DNA from: Sceloporus undulatus
Taxonomy: Eukaryota; Chordata; Lepidosauria; Squamata; Phrynosomatidae
NCBI RefSeq assembly: GCF_019175285.1
Contig: NC_056523.1
Coordinates: 206,035,134 to 206,099,133, forward strand
DNA length: 64,000 nucleotides
Reading direction: 5' to 3'
Shown here piece after piece: positions 54,108 to 64,000 of the stretch (its first letter is position 1; every line of letters begins with the position of its first letter). Below the pieces are notes generated by a model that worked only from the letters and a program-made list of their open reading frames with translations, had not been told where the DNA came from and did not search any database. The position numbers were made by a program, and so were the translations under genes.

Positions 54108-57100
54108 TTGACTATAGATCTTTCTTTCCTGAACTTCCTACCACTTTTTCAAATATCTGCAACTAACCTCATTCTTGGGCCAGCAACTACAAAGATAAGA
54201 GACTGCAACACTACAGGTATGGATCCATGTAGCAACCCATATATGACTGGTCGGACAGATGGTCTTCCAATGGAAGAAGTACTAGCAATTCTCAGGAGAG
54301 AAGACCTAGATGAAAGTAAAGTTATTTCATTACCACCAGTGCTACCAAAGGGTGGAGATGTGTTTGTGTACTGTTCCTCCTCTCCTGTTCCTAAATATGA
54401 GCATGATTATCGTTTTGACCAGTACAGATGGGTAGCAAGGGGGTCAAATTTCCATCAGAAGAGGTTGCAACCCCCAGCTGTATTGAAAAGATACTATCTT
54501 AAGGACCCAAATGGATCCTGGAAAGACTTGCTGCATGGTTTCAAGAGACATATATACTGCCTCAGGGAATGCACAGAGCCAAGAAAATTATATATTATCA
54601 ACTATTTGGGTGATGAAACATTGCACCAACCTTCCATTCATGGTAACAGGAAGCATTCAAAGAAGCCTTTTACTGGCACTATGAAGCAGACTTTAGAAAA
54701 AATAGACATGGAATTAAAGTCACATAAAAACCCATTGAAAGCCTATAAAGATTTACAAACAATTGCATCATTGGGCAGTTCTCACAGACATATGGCCACT
54801 GATCGTCCATGTGATTTGAAACAGGTTCAGAATGCATCATACAAACTCAAGCAGAAGGAAAGACTTAGCAATGATGAAATATTCAGCCTTGTGGAACTCT
54901 CATAGCATCTTGAAAATTTTATCACGAAGTTCACCCTAATTCCCAATCTCACAGTTTCCTTTGGACATCCTGATATCATTGCAGAGGCAAAAGCTCTCCT
55001 CTCACTCTCATGTGAAGATGTATCCTTGCCACAACTTGTGTCCTATGACACAACTTTCAAACTAGGTGATTTCTATTTATCTCCCATAGTGATAAGAAAC
55101 ATTGTTCTAGAAGAAGATCCAGTACTCCCTGTTGCATTTCTCCTGCATGCCAAGAGATTCATGGCATACCATGCTGATTTTCTGTGTGAAATACTTTCCA
55201 AACTGGGAACAGACAAAATGGAAAAAATACCATTTGTAACAGACCGAGAAAGAGGTATTGTTAAACCTTTGGCAGAGAAATTATCACAGATTCCAAGGGT
55301 ATATTGCAGAAATCATATCTTCAGAGATGTGAGGATGTGGGTAAAGGCTCATGGTGGGGGAAAAGATGACTTGACAGTTTTAAAAGACCACGTGACAGAA
55401 ATGCTAAATTCATCATCCCAAAAGCAATATCAGTCAAAATATGAGGAATATAGTGTGCTGTGTAGTCAGCCATTTAAAGAATATTTTGATAAAGAACTGA
55501 ATGATTGCATTCCCAAATATGCTGCAAAATTACATGTTGAAAAATTTGCTGCATTCAGAAGTGACCTAACTGCAACTAATAACATCAGCGAGAGCATGAA
55601 CAAGATGATTAAGGATGAGATGGACTGGAAAGAAATGCCAGTTGATGCTATGGTACTCACAATGTACTATATGCAAACATATTTTCTCTATGAGTTCAAA
55701 CGAGCATATTGTGGACTGGGAAATTATTCTCTAAAAAAACACTTCTTACACCTACAGAAATCACCCTTGGACATAGATTTCCCTTTATTTTACCCTCTTG
55801 AAACAATTATCGAAAACATAAAATCCACTCAAGATCAGAACCCTCCCAGGACAGGTGTGAAAAAGTCAAAGAATTATCGCATGAGCCAGACATCTCTAGC
55901 TAAGGTGCAAGGACTTTGGAGCAGTCAGCTCTGTTGTCAGTCAGGCACCTTCAATGTCCGTGATGTTCACAGTAGAAAATGCAAGCAGTTACACTTTTTC
56001 CCCACCTGCACACTGCTCCTCACCAGTACAGGGAAATGTTATCATATTATTGCTGCTCAAATGTCAGTTTGTACTGGAACCAGTTGATAAGCCGCTTATT
56101 CCCTATCGACACTCATGAGAAGAAGAGGGGTAGATCAAAGAAAGCTGGAAGGAAACAACCCAGATCATGACTATGACTACAGGGTAACCCCAGCACCTGA
56201 TTCATTGTCAGTATGTCATACCACGAACATCTTCCTCCAGATAACCACAAGATCCCTGACACAGTCCTCGATATTTCAGAAGTTGAAGGAGCAGATTTCT
56301 CTGTGGCTGCACAAGAGGCTGGGTTAATAAAACATTCAACTCCAAAAAAGGGAGTCACAGAACAACAGCAGGCTGCAGCACATGGAAAACCATGGAATAC
56401 AAAACCAAGCGTAAAAGACCAGAAACATTTGACAAAACTACCAACCATACTAAAGGAATCATTACACCCTGAAAAATGGATGGTAGATGAAGTTATTGAT
56501 GAAGCTATTTCTAGTTTCATTTGTCAGCACCAGTTAAACGATAAAATCCTGCTCTGCCCAACATATATATATATAAGTGTTGCCTTAGGCAATGCAGATG
56601 TTTTCTACAGCTTTCTGGAGACAAATTTTGCTCTCAACAAAGACTTGCTTCTGGTACCATTCAACACGGATATTGCTGGTCCTGGCCAGCATTGGCTACT
56701 TGGGATTATAGTTTTTGCAACTCAAGAGGTAATTATCATTGATTCAATGAAAAACAAAGAAAGAACACAACAGCATGGATATATTCTTCTGTGCCTTGCG
56801 GCAGCCTGTTATCAGTTAACATTGGTGACCTTGCAAACAGACTTGAAAGAATGGAAGGTGTTTTTATGTGAGGATTGTAGTGAGGGGAGCCCTGAGACAG
56901 GGAGAGCTGAGAGGGCGGAAGTGAGCCAGGTGGGGAAGGAGGGAGGTTCCCCAATCATTGTTGGGATTTTCCCCTTTTGAGTTGGTTTATGGGCGAAGAC
57001 CCAGGGGAATATTAGATATTATCAAGGAAGGTTGGGAAGAAGAAGCTCCCACCACGCAGTCAGAGTTACAGTTTGTCTTAAAGATGAGGCAACATCTTAA

Positions 57101-60100
57101 GGAAATAGGGCAGTTAGCTCGTGAAAATTTGGAAAGAGCTCAGGAGGAACAAAAGCGTTACTTTGATGGTAAGGAGAAAGAGAGAAGTTTGCAGGTGGGA
57201 CAGCAAGTTTTGGTGTTGTTGCCGACCCAGAAGGCAAAGTTATTTGCAAAATGGCAAGGCCCCTTTGAAGTAGTAAGGAGGTTAGACCCAGTGGACTATG
57301 AGGTGAGGATGGGAGGAGACCCACCTAAGACCCGAGTTTTTCACATTAACCTTTTAAAGGCATGCAGGGTGCGAGAGGCCCTGTTTGGAGAAGCTGAATC
57401 GGAGTCAGAGGAAGAATAGTTAATCGGGCCCCAGTCGGAGGACTTCTTGGAGCAGAGGGACATTCCCATCTTATCACCCCTAAATGAACAACAGCAGCAA
57501 CAGGTGAGAGATTTGCAAAGTCGCTTTAAAGATGTTTTCCAGGGAGAGCCAGGTTGTACGGGGGTGATACAACATGCTATACACACGGAACCTGCTACAG
57601 TGGTGAGGTTGCCCATGCGCCCTTTGCCCTGGCGGGTGCAAGAACTCATTAATAAGGAGGTGGCAATAATGTTGAAACTAGGAGTGATAGAACCATCTAA
57701 AAGTCCTTGGCGAAGCCTACCAGTGATGGTGCCCAAACCTGATGGGTCGGTTAGGTTTTGTATAGATTTTAGACAGCTGAATAAGGTTTCGAAATTTGAT
57801 GCGTACCCTATACCAGGAGCCATAAATTTGTTAGAACGGCTGGGGCAAGCTAAATATCTTTCCTCTATTGATCTTACAAAGGGATATTGGCAAATCATGC
57901 TAAGACCGGAAGACAGAGAAAAAACAGCATTTGCTACCCCTAGAGGGTTGTTCCAGTTTACCAGGATGCCCTTTGGTTTACATGGGGCTGCAGCTACCTT
58001 CCAACGACTAATGGATAAGGTTTTGCAGGACTTGACTTTTTGCGCAGCCGCATACATAGACGACATCATCATTTATAGTGATTCATGGGAAGAGCACCTA
58101 GTACATTTAATTAAAGTACTAGAGGCTTTACGGCAGGCAGGTCTAACAGCCAATCCAAAAAAGTGTGCTATAGCCTGCAAGGAAGTGAAGTACTTGGGGC
58201 ATTGGGTGGGACAAGGTTGTATTAAGCCTTTAACAGATAAGGTGGGAAAAGTGCAAGAGTGGGGAATTCCCCAGACAAAGAAACAAGTCAGACAATTCCT
58301 GGGTTTGGCGGGCTATTATAGGCGGTTCATTCCCCATTTTGCGCATGTAGCAGTCCCCTTAACTAACTTAACAAAAAAGGGGCAACCCCGAAGGGTCCGT
58401 TGGGGAAGGTTAGAACAAGAAGCCTTTGAAAAATTGAAGGCACAGTTGTGTAGTTACCCTGTTCTACGAGCTCCCGATTTCTCCAGGCCTTTTATCTTGC
58501 AAACAGACGCCTCAGAGTGGGGTTTGGGAGCGGTGTTGTCACAGCAGTATGAAGATGGAGAACATCCGATTTTGTACTTAAGCAAAAAGCTGAAGGTGGC
58601 TGAGCAAAAGTACGCAGCAATTGAGAGAGAAGCGTTAGCTATAAAATGGGCAGTGACGACACTTCGATACTATTTGTGGGGAGTCCCATTTCAGCTTATA
58701 ACGGATCAGGCTCCGTTGACGTGGTTGGCCTCCATGAGGGATACTAATCCTCGCATTACAAGGTGGTATTTGGCACTTCAGCCATATGCTTTCACGGTAC
58801 ATCATAGACAGGGCCTTTTACACGCTAATGCGGATTTTTTTCCCTGACGGGCCACCTGGAACACTTCACGCCCATCATCTCTCTTGGAGGGGGGGTTATG
58901 TAGTGAGGGGAGCCCTGAGACAGGGAGAGCTGAGAGGGCGCCAGGTGGGGAAGGAGGGAGGAACCAACCAAGAGGCGGGGCTAGAAAAGGAGGAGCCAAG
59001 GGTCCCAGAGGGGGAGATAAAAGAGAAGGGAGAGTGGCGCTCGGGAGGAGGGAGACGCCGCGGAAGAGGAGGTCGGGGAGTTGCGGACGAGAAAGGGACA
59101 GTACAGGTAAAGAGGAGCCCTGGGAGAGACGGGGTCCCACTATCCCTACAAGTCCGGCCTGGTTTCCGAAAGCGGGGACCGCACCAGGAGGTGGAGTTAA
59201 GGAACCCTCGAACGGAAGGAGATTTTGCTTACTCCAACGAGGAGGAGTGGGGAGGGCCGCCCCGGAGAGACCTAGAGGACGAGTGGTGGGACCCTAAAGG
59301 GGAAAAGTGGGAGTTTGGCGCTCATCCTGAAGACCACGACAAAGCTGACTGGGAGCCATTGGAGAAGCACTCCGGTGGGCAGAGAAGCGGCTCCGTGGGA
59401 AGCACCACGGCTGAGGAGTCCAGAAGCTAAAAACTTAAGACTTGGGACTTAAACCGAAACTGTTTGGCCCGTTGGCCTTGTTTTGTTGAGCACTTGGGAA
59501 GAAGGGAAGAATATATTTTTTTGTTGTTGGATTAAACACTGTTGCAGCAAAACGTGAGTCCGGCAAGTTTGTTTCTCACGTGGACCAGAACTTCCCTTTT
59601 CCTTAATATAAAATGCAGCCTGCCATGCCAGCCCCGCCCACAAGGATACACTACAACAAACAAATTCCTATGACTGTGGAATACACACAATATTAAATGC
59701 ATATGCAGTCATATGTGGTGAGGAATGCAGCAACATAGTAAGTGAGACAGCAAGGTCCTGGATAGGCATACAGGTAGCCAGACACATGCACTGTGTTTGC
59801 AAGAACAGAAAGATAAGGAAAGGAAGGAATCCTGAGTACACCCATATGCACAAAAAAGTACTACAAATATCTTCGGATGTGGAGGTTGTGGAGGCAGCAT
59901 TGTCCACATACATATTAGAGCTAACCGACAGAGAGGCAAGTCAGTGGTCAACATGTCCCCAAACTTCCTGTAAAGGAAACTTTGGACAAGGGGACACAAT
60001 GGTTTTATGCTGCAGTTGTAGGACATGGTATCATATAGCGTGTCTAGGGCAGAAAGTTCTTCCATTGTCAGACTACTACACTTGCAATCAATGCAATCCA

Positions 60101-60103
60101 TGA
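54108..60103 (+). pseudogene. MULE transposase with SWIM-like, Ulp1-protease and PHD modules, split by a Gypsy element
   Basis: The frame starts at ATG 54219 (or in-frame 54108) and runs to 56087 with one TAG at 54903. It contains a MULE-type DDE core: LVSYDTTFKLGDFY (Asp), PFVTDRERGIVKPL (Asp), and NNISESMNKMIKDE (Glu). A SWIM-like C..CYH motif (GKCYHIIAAQM) follows near 56035, then frameshifts and a basic AT-hook-like patch (KKRGRSKKAGRK at about 56120). At 56213-56870 comes a Ulp1/C48 domain with His (GQHWLLGII) and Asp (IIIDSM); its Cys motif NSYDCGIHT resumes at about 59664, after a 2.8 kb Gypsy fossil. The C-terminus (about 59950-60103) is a PHD finger (TMVLCCSCRTWYHIACL, YYTCNQCNP) and a TGA. 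Few lesions are seen beyond the insertion, so inactivation is fairly recent. MULE-Ulp1 fusions are known in plants; I do not know this PHD-bearing version in reptiles. Confidence 0.75.
56876..59655 (+). mobile_element. Gmr1-like Ty3/gypsy fossil, integrase part before RT-RNase H
   Basis: The element is flanked by LTR ends starting TGTAGTGAGG and ending CACTACA. Parts seen in order: left LTR piece (from 56876), integrase C-terminal part with a GPY/F-type module (about 56958-57419; KWQGPFEVV), reverse transcriptase (57447 onward; CIDFRQLN, YIDDIIIYS) and RNase H (LQTDASEWGLGA), a purine-rich tract, and a right LTR (58899-59655) with an ATAAAAG box. Integrase ahead of RT is the layout of the Gmr1-like group of gypsy elements. 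It is broken and incomplete; gag, protease and the integrase core are not seen. No target duplication is obvious. The shared LTR stretch is nearly identical, which suggests a modest age. It lies inside a MULE gene. Confidence 0.8.
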
Positions 60104-60654
60104 AGATAAATTAATGCAGAGGTTCCTGTACTGTGCTCATGTAGTGATGCAAGGACACGGGAGGGAGACAGTGGTAATGGTAGGAAAAACAGACATGACC
60201 AAAGACAAAGTGTTTTGCACAAGGAAGGTTGTTAGTTAAAGTTGTCATAATTGTAACTCTAATGTGTTTCTCTGTTTAAAAATATATTATTCTTTTAGAA
60301 ACAAGATAAAGTCATAGACTGATTTTCATCCCCCCTCACCTTGTCTGTGATTTATATTGTTTATTCATTTCAAATGTCTTTTATACTGCCTTTGGAGGTA
60401 AAACCATCTTAAGTCAGCTAAGAAAACAAAATAATAATAACAACAACAACAACAATAACAATAATAATAATAATGCTCATACAAAATACAATTCACTATT
60501 ACTTTCCCTTCTTCACATCCTTGCTCACTATTAAGTTCCAGCCTTAATCTCTAGCCAACTCCAACTCCCATGAGTTTCTTTGCTCTGTGTATGTAGGGAA
60601 CTGGTACTGCATCAGTCTTACAAGAAAGCTGTGCTCTGTCATAGAAGGGGGGGG
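60104..60654. other. MULE 3' region and LINE-type tail with AAC/AAT repeats
   Basis: After the MULE stop there are about 250 bases of AT-rich DNA. At 60355-60480 a minus-type LINE tail phrase (TTTTATACTGCCTTTGGAGG) and an (AAT/AAC)n run follow. MULE terminal inverted repeats could not be paired. Confidence 0.4.
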
Positions 60655-61990
60655 TAAAGACTTCTGGAGATGTTAGGAAGCACGAGACGGAGGCTCTGCG
60701 CTATCCCTCTTCAACCGCAACAAGCCTATTAGCTGGGGATGCCCCGGAACGGGGAAACTCCGGGGTACGAGGCCCGTTGTAAACCCAAACCTCTTTTCTG
60801 GAAACGGACCTCAGAAGGGAGAAGTGAAAGAGAAGAAGGAGTGGAGGTAGAGGGCATTCGTTATTGGGGTTGTTTCCGAAAGGAACCAGTCTACGCAGCA
60901 AACTTGTTTTGGAGCAGAGGAGCCTGGAGGAGTGTGAAGGACAGACTTAAAATCTTCTTTAGACAAAGAAGCTTCTGAGCACTATCTCCACGGCAGTCAG
61001 TTATCAGAAAAAGGTAACCTTGTTTCTGTAAAGAAGCTACGCGGTATCTTTTTTTTTTTTAATTATTTTTGGGCTCCTCCAAATAAGCCTAACGAGAAAG
61101 CAATGGAAATTTTTTTTGCTATAGAAGGAAAATCCCAGTAAGATTTATTTTGACTTTGCTATTTGAAACTTTGTTTTGGTGGACTACTCATTCCTCTCCT
61201 CATAAGCTGGGACAAGGGAAATTGAAGAGCATTTGATGGGGATAAATAAATAATCAGAGAAAGTATTTATCAAGCAACTTCTCTTAACTCCTCTCAATCA
61301 ACTTTTATGTATGTGTATTAGAAGAATATTCTCTTGAGGTTTATTTGAACCTGCTGGATAAAAGAAAGGCAAACACTGGTCAAGTGGAGGAGAGATTAAT
61401 AGATAATTAAAGAAGCAAAATAGGGGAAAAAAGTTGAAAGGCTAATGGACTATACGGACTATATGTAAAATAATCGTATAATGGAAATCTAGTGATTTAT
61501 TGACAAGAGTTATGCCAACTATAAAGGTTGAAGGCTAAAAGTTGAAAGCTCAAATTGCATTCATATCTTTTTTCCTTTTTGGAGTGATATAGACAGATTG
61601 GATATACAGTTTAACTAGCAAGGAGTTTGGAGTGAAAAACAGCTGTGCTTAAACAAAATAAACTGAGCACTTTGAAACAGCTGAAACGCGCCGGGTGTGA
61701 TAGCAGCAGGGTCTTTACTGCAAATGGATAACACATGTGAGCTTGTCTAGAGACCAATTTGGCAGCTGATGTTTCAAATGAAGAGGACATTACTCAAATC
61801 ATCAAAGCTGAGCTATAAATTTATGGCTTTTTTTCCTTTGGCTTCATGAGATCAATGTTATAAAATAGACTAATATATACTCTAAAAGCTAAAAAGAAAG
61901 AAAATTAATGTACTAATAACAAGGAATATCTTGTATAGGACTAACTTTGGGAAATTGTTGCTGTCTTTTTTTCTTTTGGTTTATTGTGAA
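60655..61990 (+). mobile_element. Probable L1 LINE 5' region
   Basis: The start AAAGACTTCTGGAGATGTTA is of the same style as the L1 5' end at 42478, followed by about 300 GC-rich bases and then A-rich, frame-poor DNA to about 61990. No ORF1 or ORF2 domain is readable. The call rests on composition and start similarity. Confidence 0.35.
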
Positions 61991-62039
61991 TTTGATACAA
62001 CGATTTGTTTGTGGTGACTCTAAGGGTGTTTGAATACAA

Positions 62040-64000
62040 ACTAGAAGTATGACGCCACGCCTCCCCTTTGCCTCTGGACTTTGGGCCAGGAGCTGCGCTG
62101 CTGCCGGGCGGCTTTCTCGGGGGTGTCAGAGGTGCGCATCTGCGCACCGCCCCAGGGAGGCCGCCCATGGACTGTTTGGAGGACTCCGCAGCTCCGCAAC
62201 TGCGCAGCTGCGCATTTTTGGTTGCGCAAGGGCGGGGAGAGACTGTGTCTATGTAAGCTTTAGAGCAGAGGGTGTCTGAAGTGACTGACCTCTGCTCTTT
62301 TAATTGTTTGGGAAGGGGAGGGGGGGACATGGACGCGGGGAATGCCTTGGCTTGGGAGGAGAAGGGTAATATCGGCTTGAGCGGAGCTCTCATTGAGGTA
62401 GTGTGGGGCAAGGGGAGGTATGGTGGTGGGAGAAGGGACTTCCGTTCCAGGGGAAGGCGTGATCGATGCATTATATCTATCTCGCCTTCCTGTCCCCCTC
62501 CCAACCAAAGGGACCTGAGGGTCACTCCAACCATGCCACAAACCCTGTCGCTGCTTCTGTGCAATGCCAGGTCAATTAACAACAAGACCCACGTAATTTA
62601 CGATCTATTGGAGGACAGGAAGTGTGACCTGGCTTGCACTACCGAGACCTGGCTTGGGCCTGAGGGGAATGCTGTGTGGACACAGGCCCTCCCTGCCGGG
62701 TTCTCGGTGAAGGACCAGCCCAGGTTAGGTGGGCGGGGGTGTGTGGCCTTGATACATAAGAACACCTTGTCTCCCACCAGGAACCACATCCGTCAGACTT
62801 CCTTCATCGAGTGCATTTACCTGACCCTAAAGGCTAGGGACAGTCTAGGGATTCTGCTGGTGTATCGGCCACCCCGTGCATTAGCGGACTCCCTTAACGA
62901 GCTGACAGTTGGTTGCGGAGCTGATGCTGGACACACCCAGGCTACTTGTCCTGGGTGACTTCAACATCCCCCTCGCGGCCAACTATGTTCCATCCGGTGC
63001 GGCTCAGGAATTCATGGATACCATGGCGGCCATGGGCCTGTCCCAGCTAATTACGGGTCCAACGCATTTTGCGGGTAATGCACTGGATTTGGTTTTCTGT
63101 ACGGATATGGAAAATCCGTGGGCGGAAATAACCAATATTTCCCCCCTGCCATGGACGGATCATTTCCTCGTGGAGGCAAAAATCAAGGCCTCTACCCAGA
63201 TCCCCCCCGGGGGTGGTGGACCTATTAGGATGGTCCACCCTCGAAGGCTGATGGAACCCAGAAGGTTCCAGGAAGCCCTAGAGGGATACATGGTTGGAAG
63301 TGACGGCGATTCTGTTGAGGCCCTGACTCGTATCTGGAATACCGGTCTCTCTAGGGCTATACACAGTATCGCTCCCAAGCGCCCTCTCAGGCCCGCTTCC
63401 AAACGTAAGCCTTGGTATACAGAAGATCTCCGGGCAAGGAAGCGGGATCTGCGGCGGCTAGAGCACCGCTGGCGGAACCACCTACGCTTAGCCGACAAGG
63501 CTCTCCTAGACCACCAGTTGGAGGACTACGGAGAGGCGATACAAGCAGCTAAGAACTCGTTCTATAGTGCTCGTGTCGCGTCCGCGGAGTCGCGTCCAGC
63601 AGAGTTGTTCAGGGTGGTTAGGGAGCTAACTCAGCTCCCTCCCACTCTGAACCAGATCCTTGAACCTTCAAAGGCCTGCTGTGACCAATTTAACAACTTC
63701 TTCACCGATAAAACCTCTTGGATAAGCGAAGGTCTTAACGCCGGCATTAGGGCAGAACCAAGGGTAGAGGCATCCAGAGCCCCCGTGGACTCCATTAAAC
63801 TGGATCAGTTTGAGTTGGTCAGTACCGATGATGTGGACAAGATCCTTGGAAGCGTTCGGAAGACAACCTGCTCTCTCGATCCCTGTCCCTCATGGCTAGC
63901 GGCTCAGGGGGGACCGGTTGTAACCTCGTTGTTACACCGGATTATAAATACATCTTTGAGGGACAGGCAATTTCCATCCAGCTTGAAATTGGCCATTGTA
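62040..64000 (+). mobile_element. L2-clade LINE: 5' UTR, endonuclease and start of RT, cut by window end
   Basis: A GC-rich 5' UTR (62040-62530) precedes an ORF with ATG at 62533 (MPQTLSLLLCNARSINNK). Apurinic endonuclease motifs are visible: NARS, TETWLGPEG, VLGDFNIPLA, ALDLVF and the WTDHFLV counterpart of SDH. Then comes the L2-type linker and RT start (ELFRVVRELTQLP, FNNFFTDKTS, DPCPSWLAAQ). One frameshift near 62905-62935 separates MPQTLS...SLNEL from LMLDTPRLLVLGDF; afterwards the frame is open to the window edge. With only one lesion in about 1.45 kb, this is one of the younger L2 copies here. Confidence 0.85.

Noticed and set aside
58786-59430. 214-codon Gly/Arg/Glu-rich frame
   Set aside because: Lies almost wholly in the right LTR of the Gypsy fossil; no domain.
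59709-60101. 130-codon minus frame opposite the PHD exon
   Set aside because: Antisense shadow of the PHD-encoding exon; Cys-rich only because of the sense strand.

Overview
The window looks like repeat-dense squamate reptile DNA, most likely from a lizard. The evidence is a tRNA-derived SINE whose family I know from lizards, together with CR1, L2 and L1 LINEs, Penelope-like tails with hammerhead-type cores, Gypsy and Copia fossils, and many hAT, pogo, PIF/Harbinger and MULE DNA transposons. Nothing bacterial or viral-episomal is present. Three gaps of exactly 100 N (6541, 9073, 39605) mark a draft assembly. All protein names come from motif recognition by eye; no search was run.

Host genes are sparse and all on the minus strand. 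The left end (2.0-4.9 kb) holds two exons of a sialic acid synthase (NANS) copy: a clean last exon and a damaged exon 2, with the exons between them missing. From 22.0 to 31.9 kb lie five exons of a prostaglandin reductase 1 (PTGR1) copy with good splice sites. The middle exons are absent although that stretch is gap-free, and the first coding exon is frameshifted. Both copies look like unprocessed pseudogenes. The introns and the 5-22 kb interval are filled with SINEs, LINE tails, palindromic MITEs, two non-autonomous hAT elements that share an internal module, a pogo transposase with an unusual trihelix N-terminus, and a Copia fossil.

From 35.26 kb onward the window is a field of gene-bearing transposons. 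A PIF/Harbinger-like module (35.3-47.6 kb) has a HARBI1-type transposase (+), a multi-exon trihelix/Myb protein with a coiled-coil tail (-), and a second trihelix protein (+) transcribed head-to-head with it. A 4.4 kb L1 with a 19 bp target duplication sits in the last exon of this second protein. A second module (48.4-52.6 kb) repeats the pair of Myb-type genes without a transposase, and its second gene has kept promoter and tail exons but not the DNA-binding exon.

From 54.1 to 60.1 kb runs the most striking gene: a MULE-type transposase continuing into a SWIM-like finger, an AT-hook-like basic patch, a Ulp1/C48 cysteine-protease domain and a C-terminal PHD finger. A Gmr1-like Ty3/gypsy fossil, which carries integrase sequence before reverse transcriptase, sits inside the protease domain between the catalytic Asp and Cys motifs. 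The right end holds a probable L1 5' region and a long L2 ORF running off the window.
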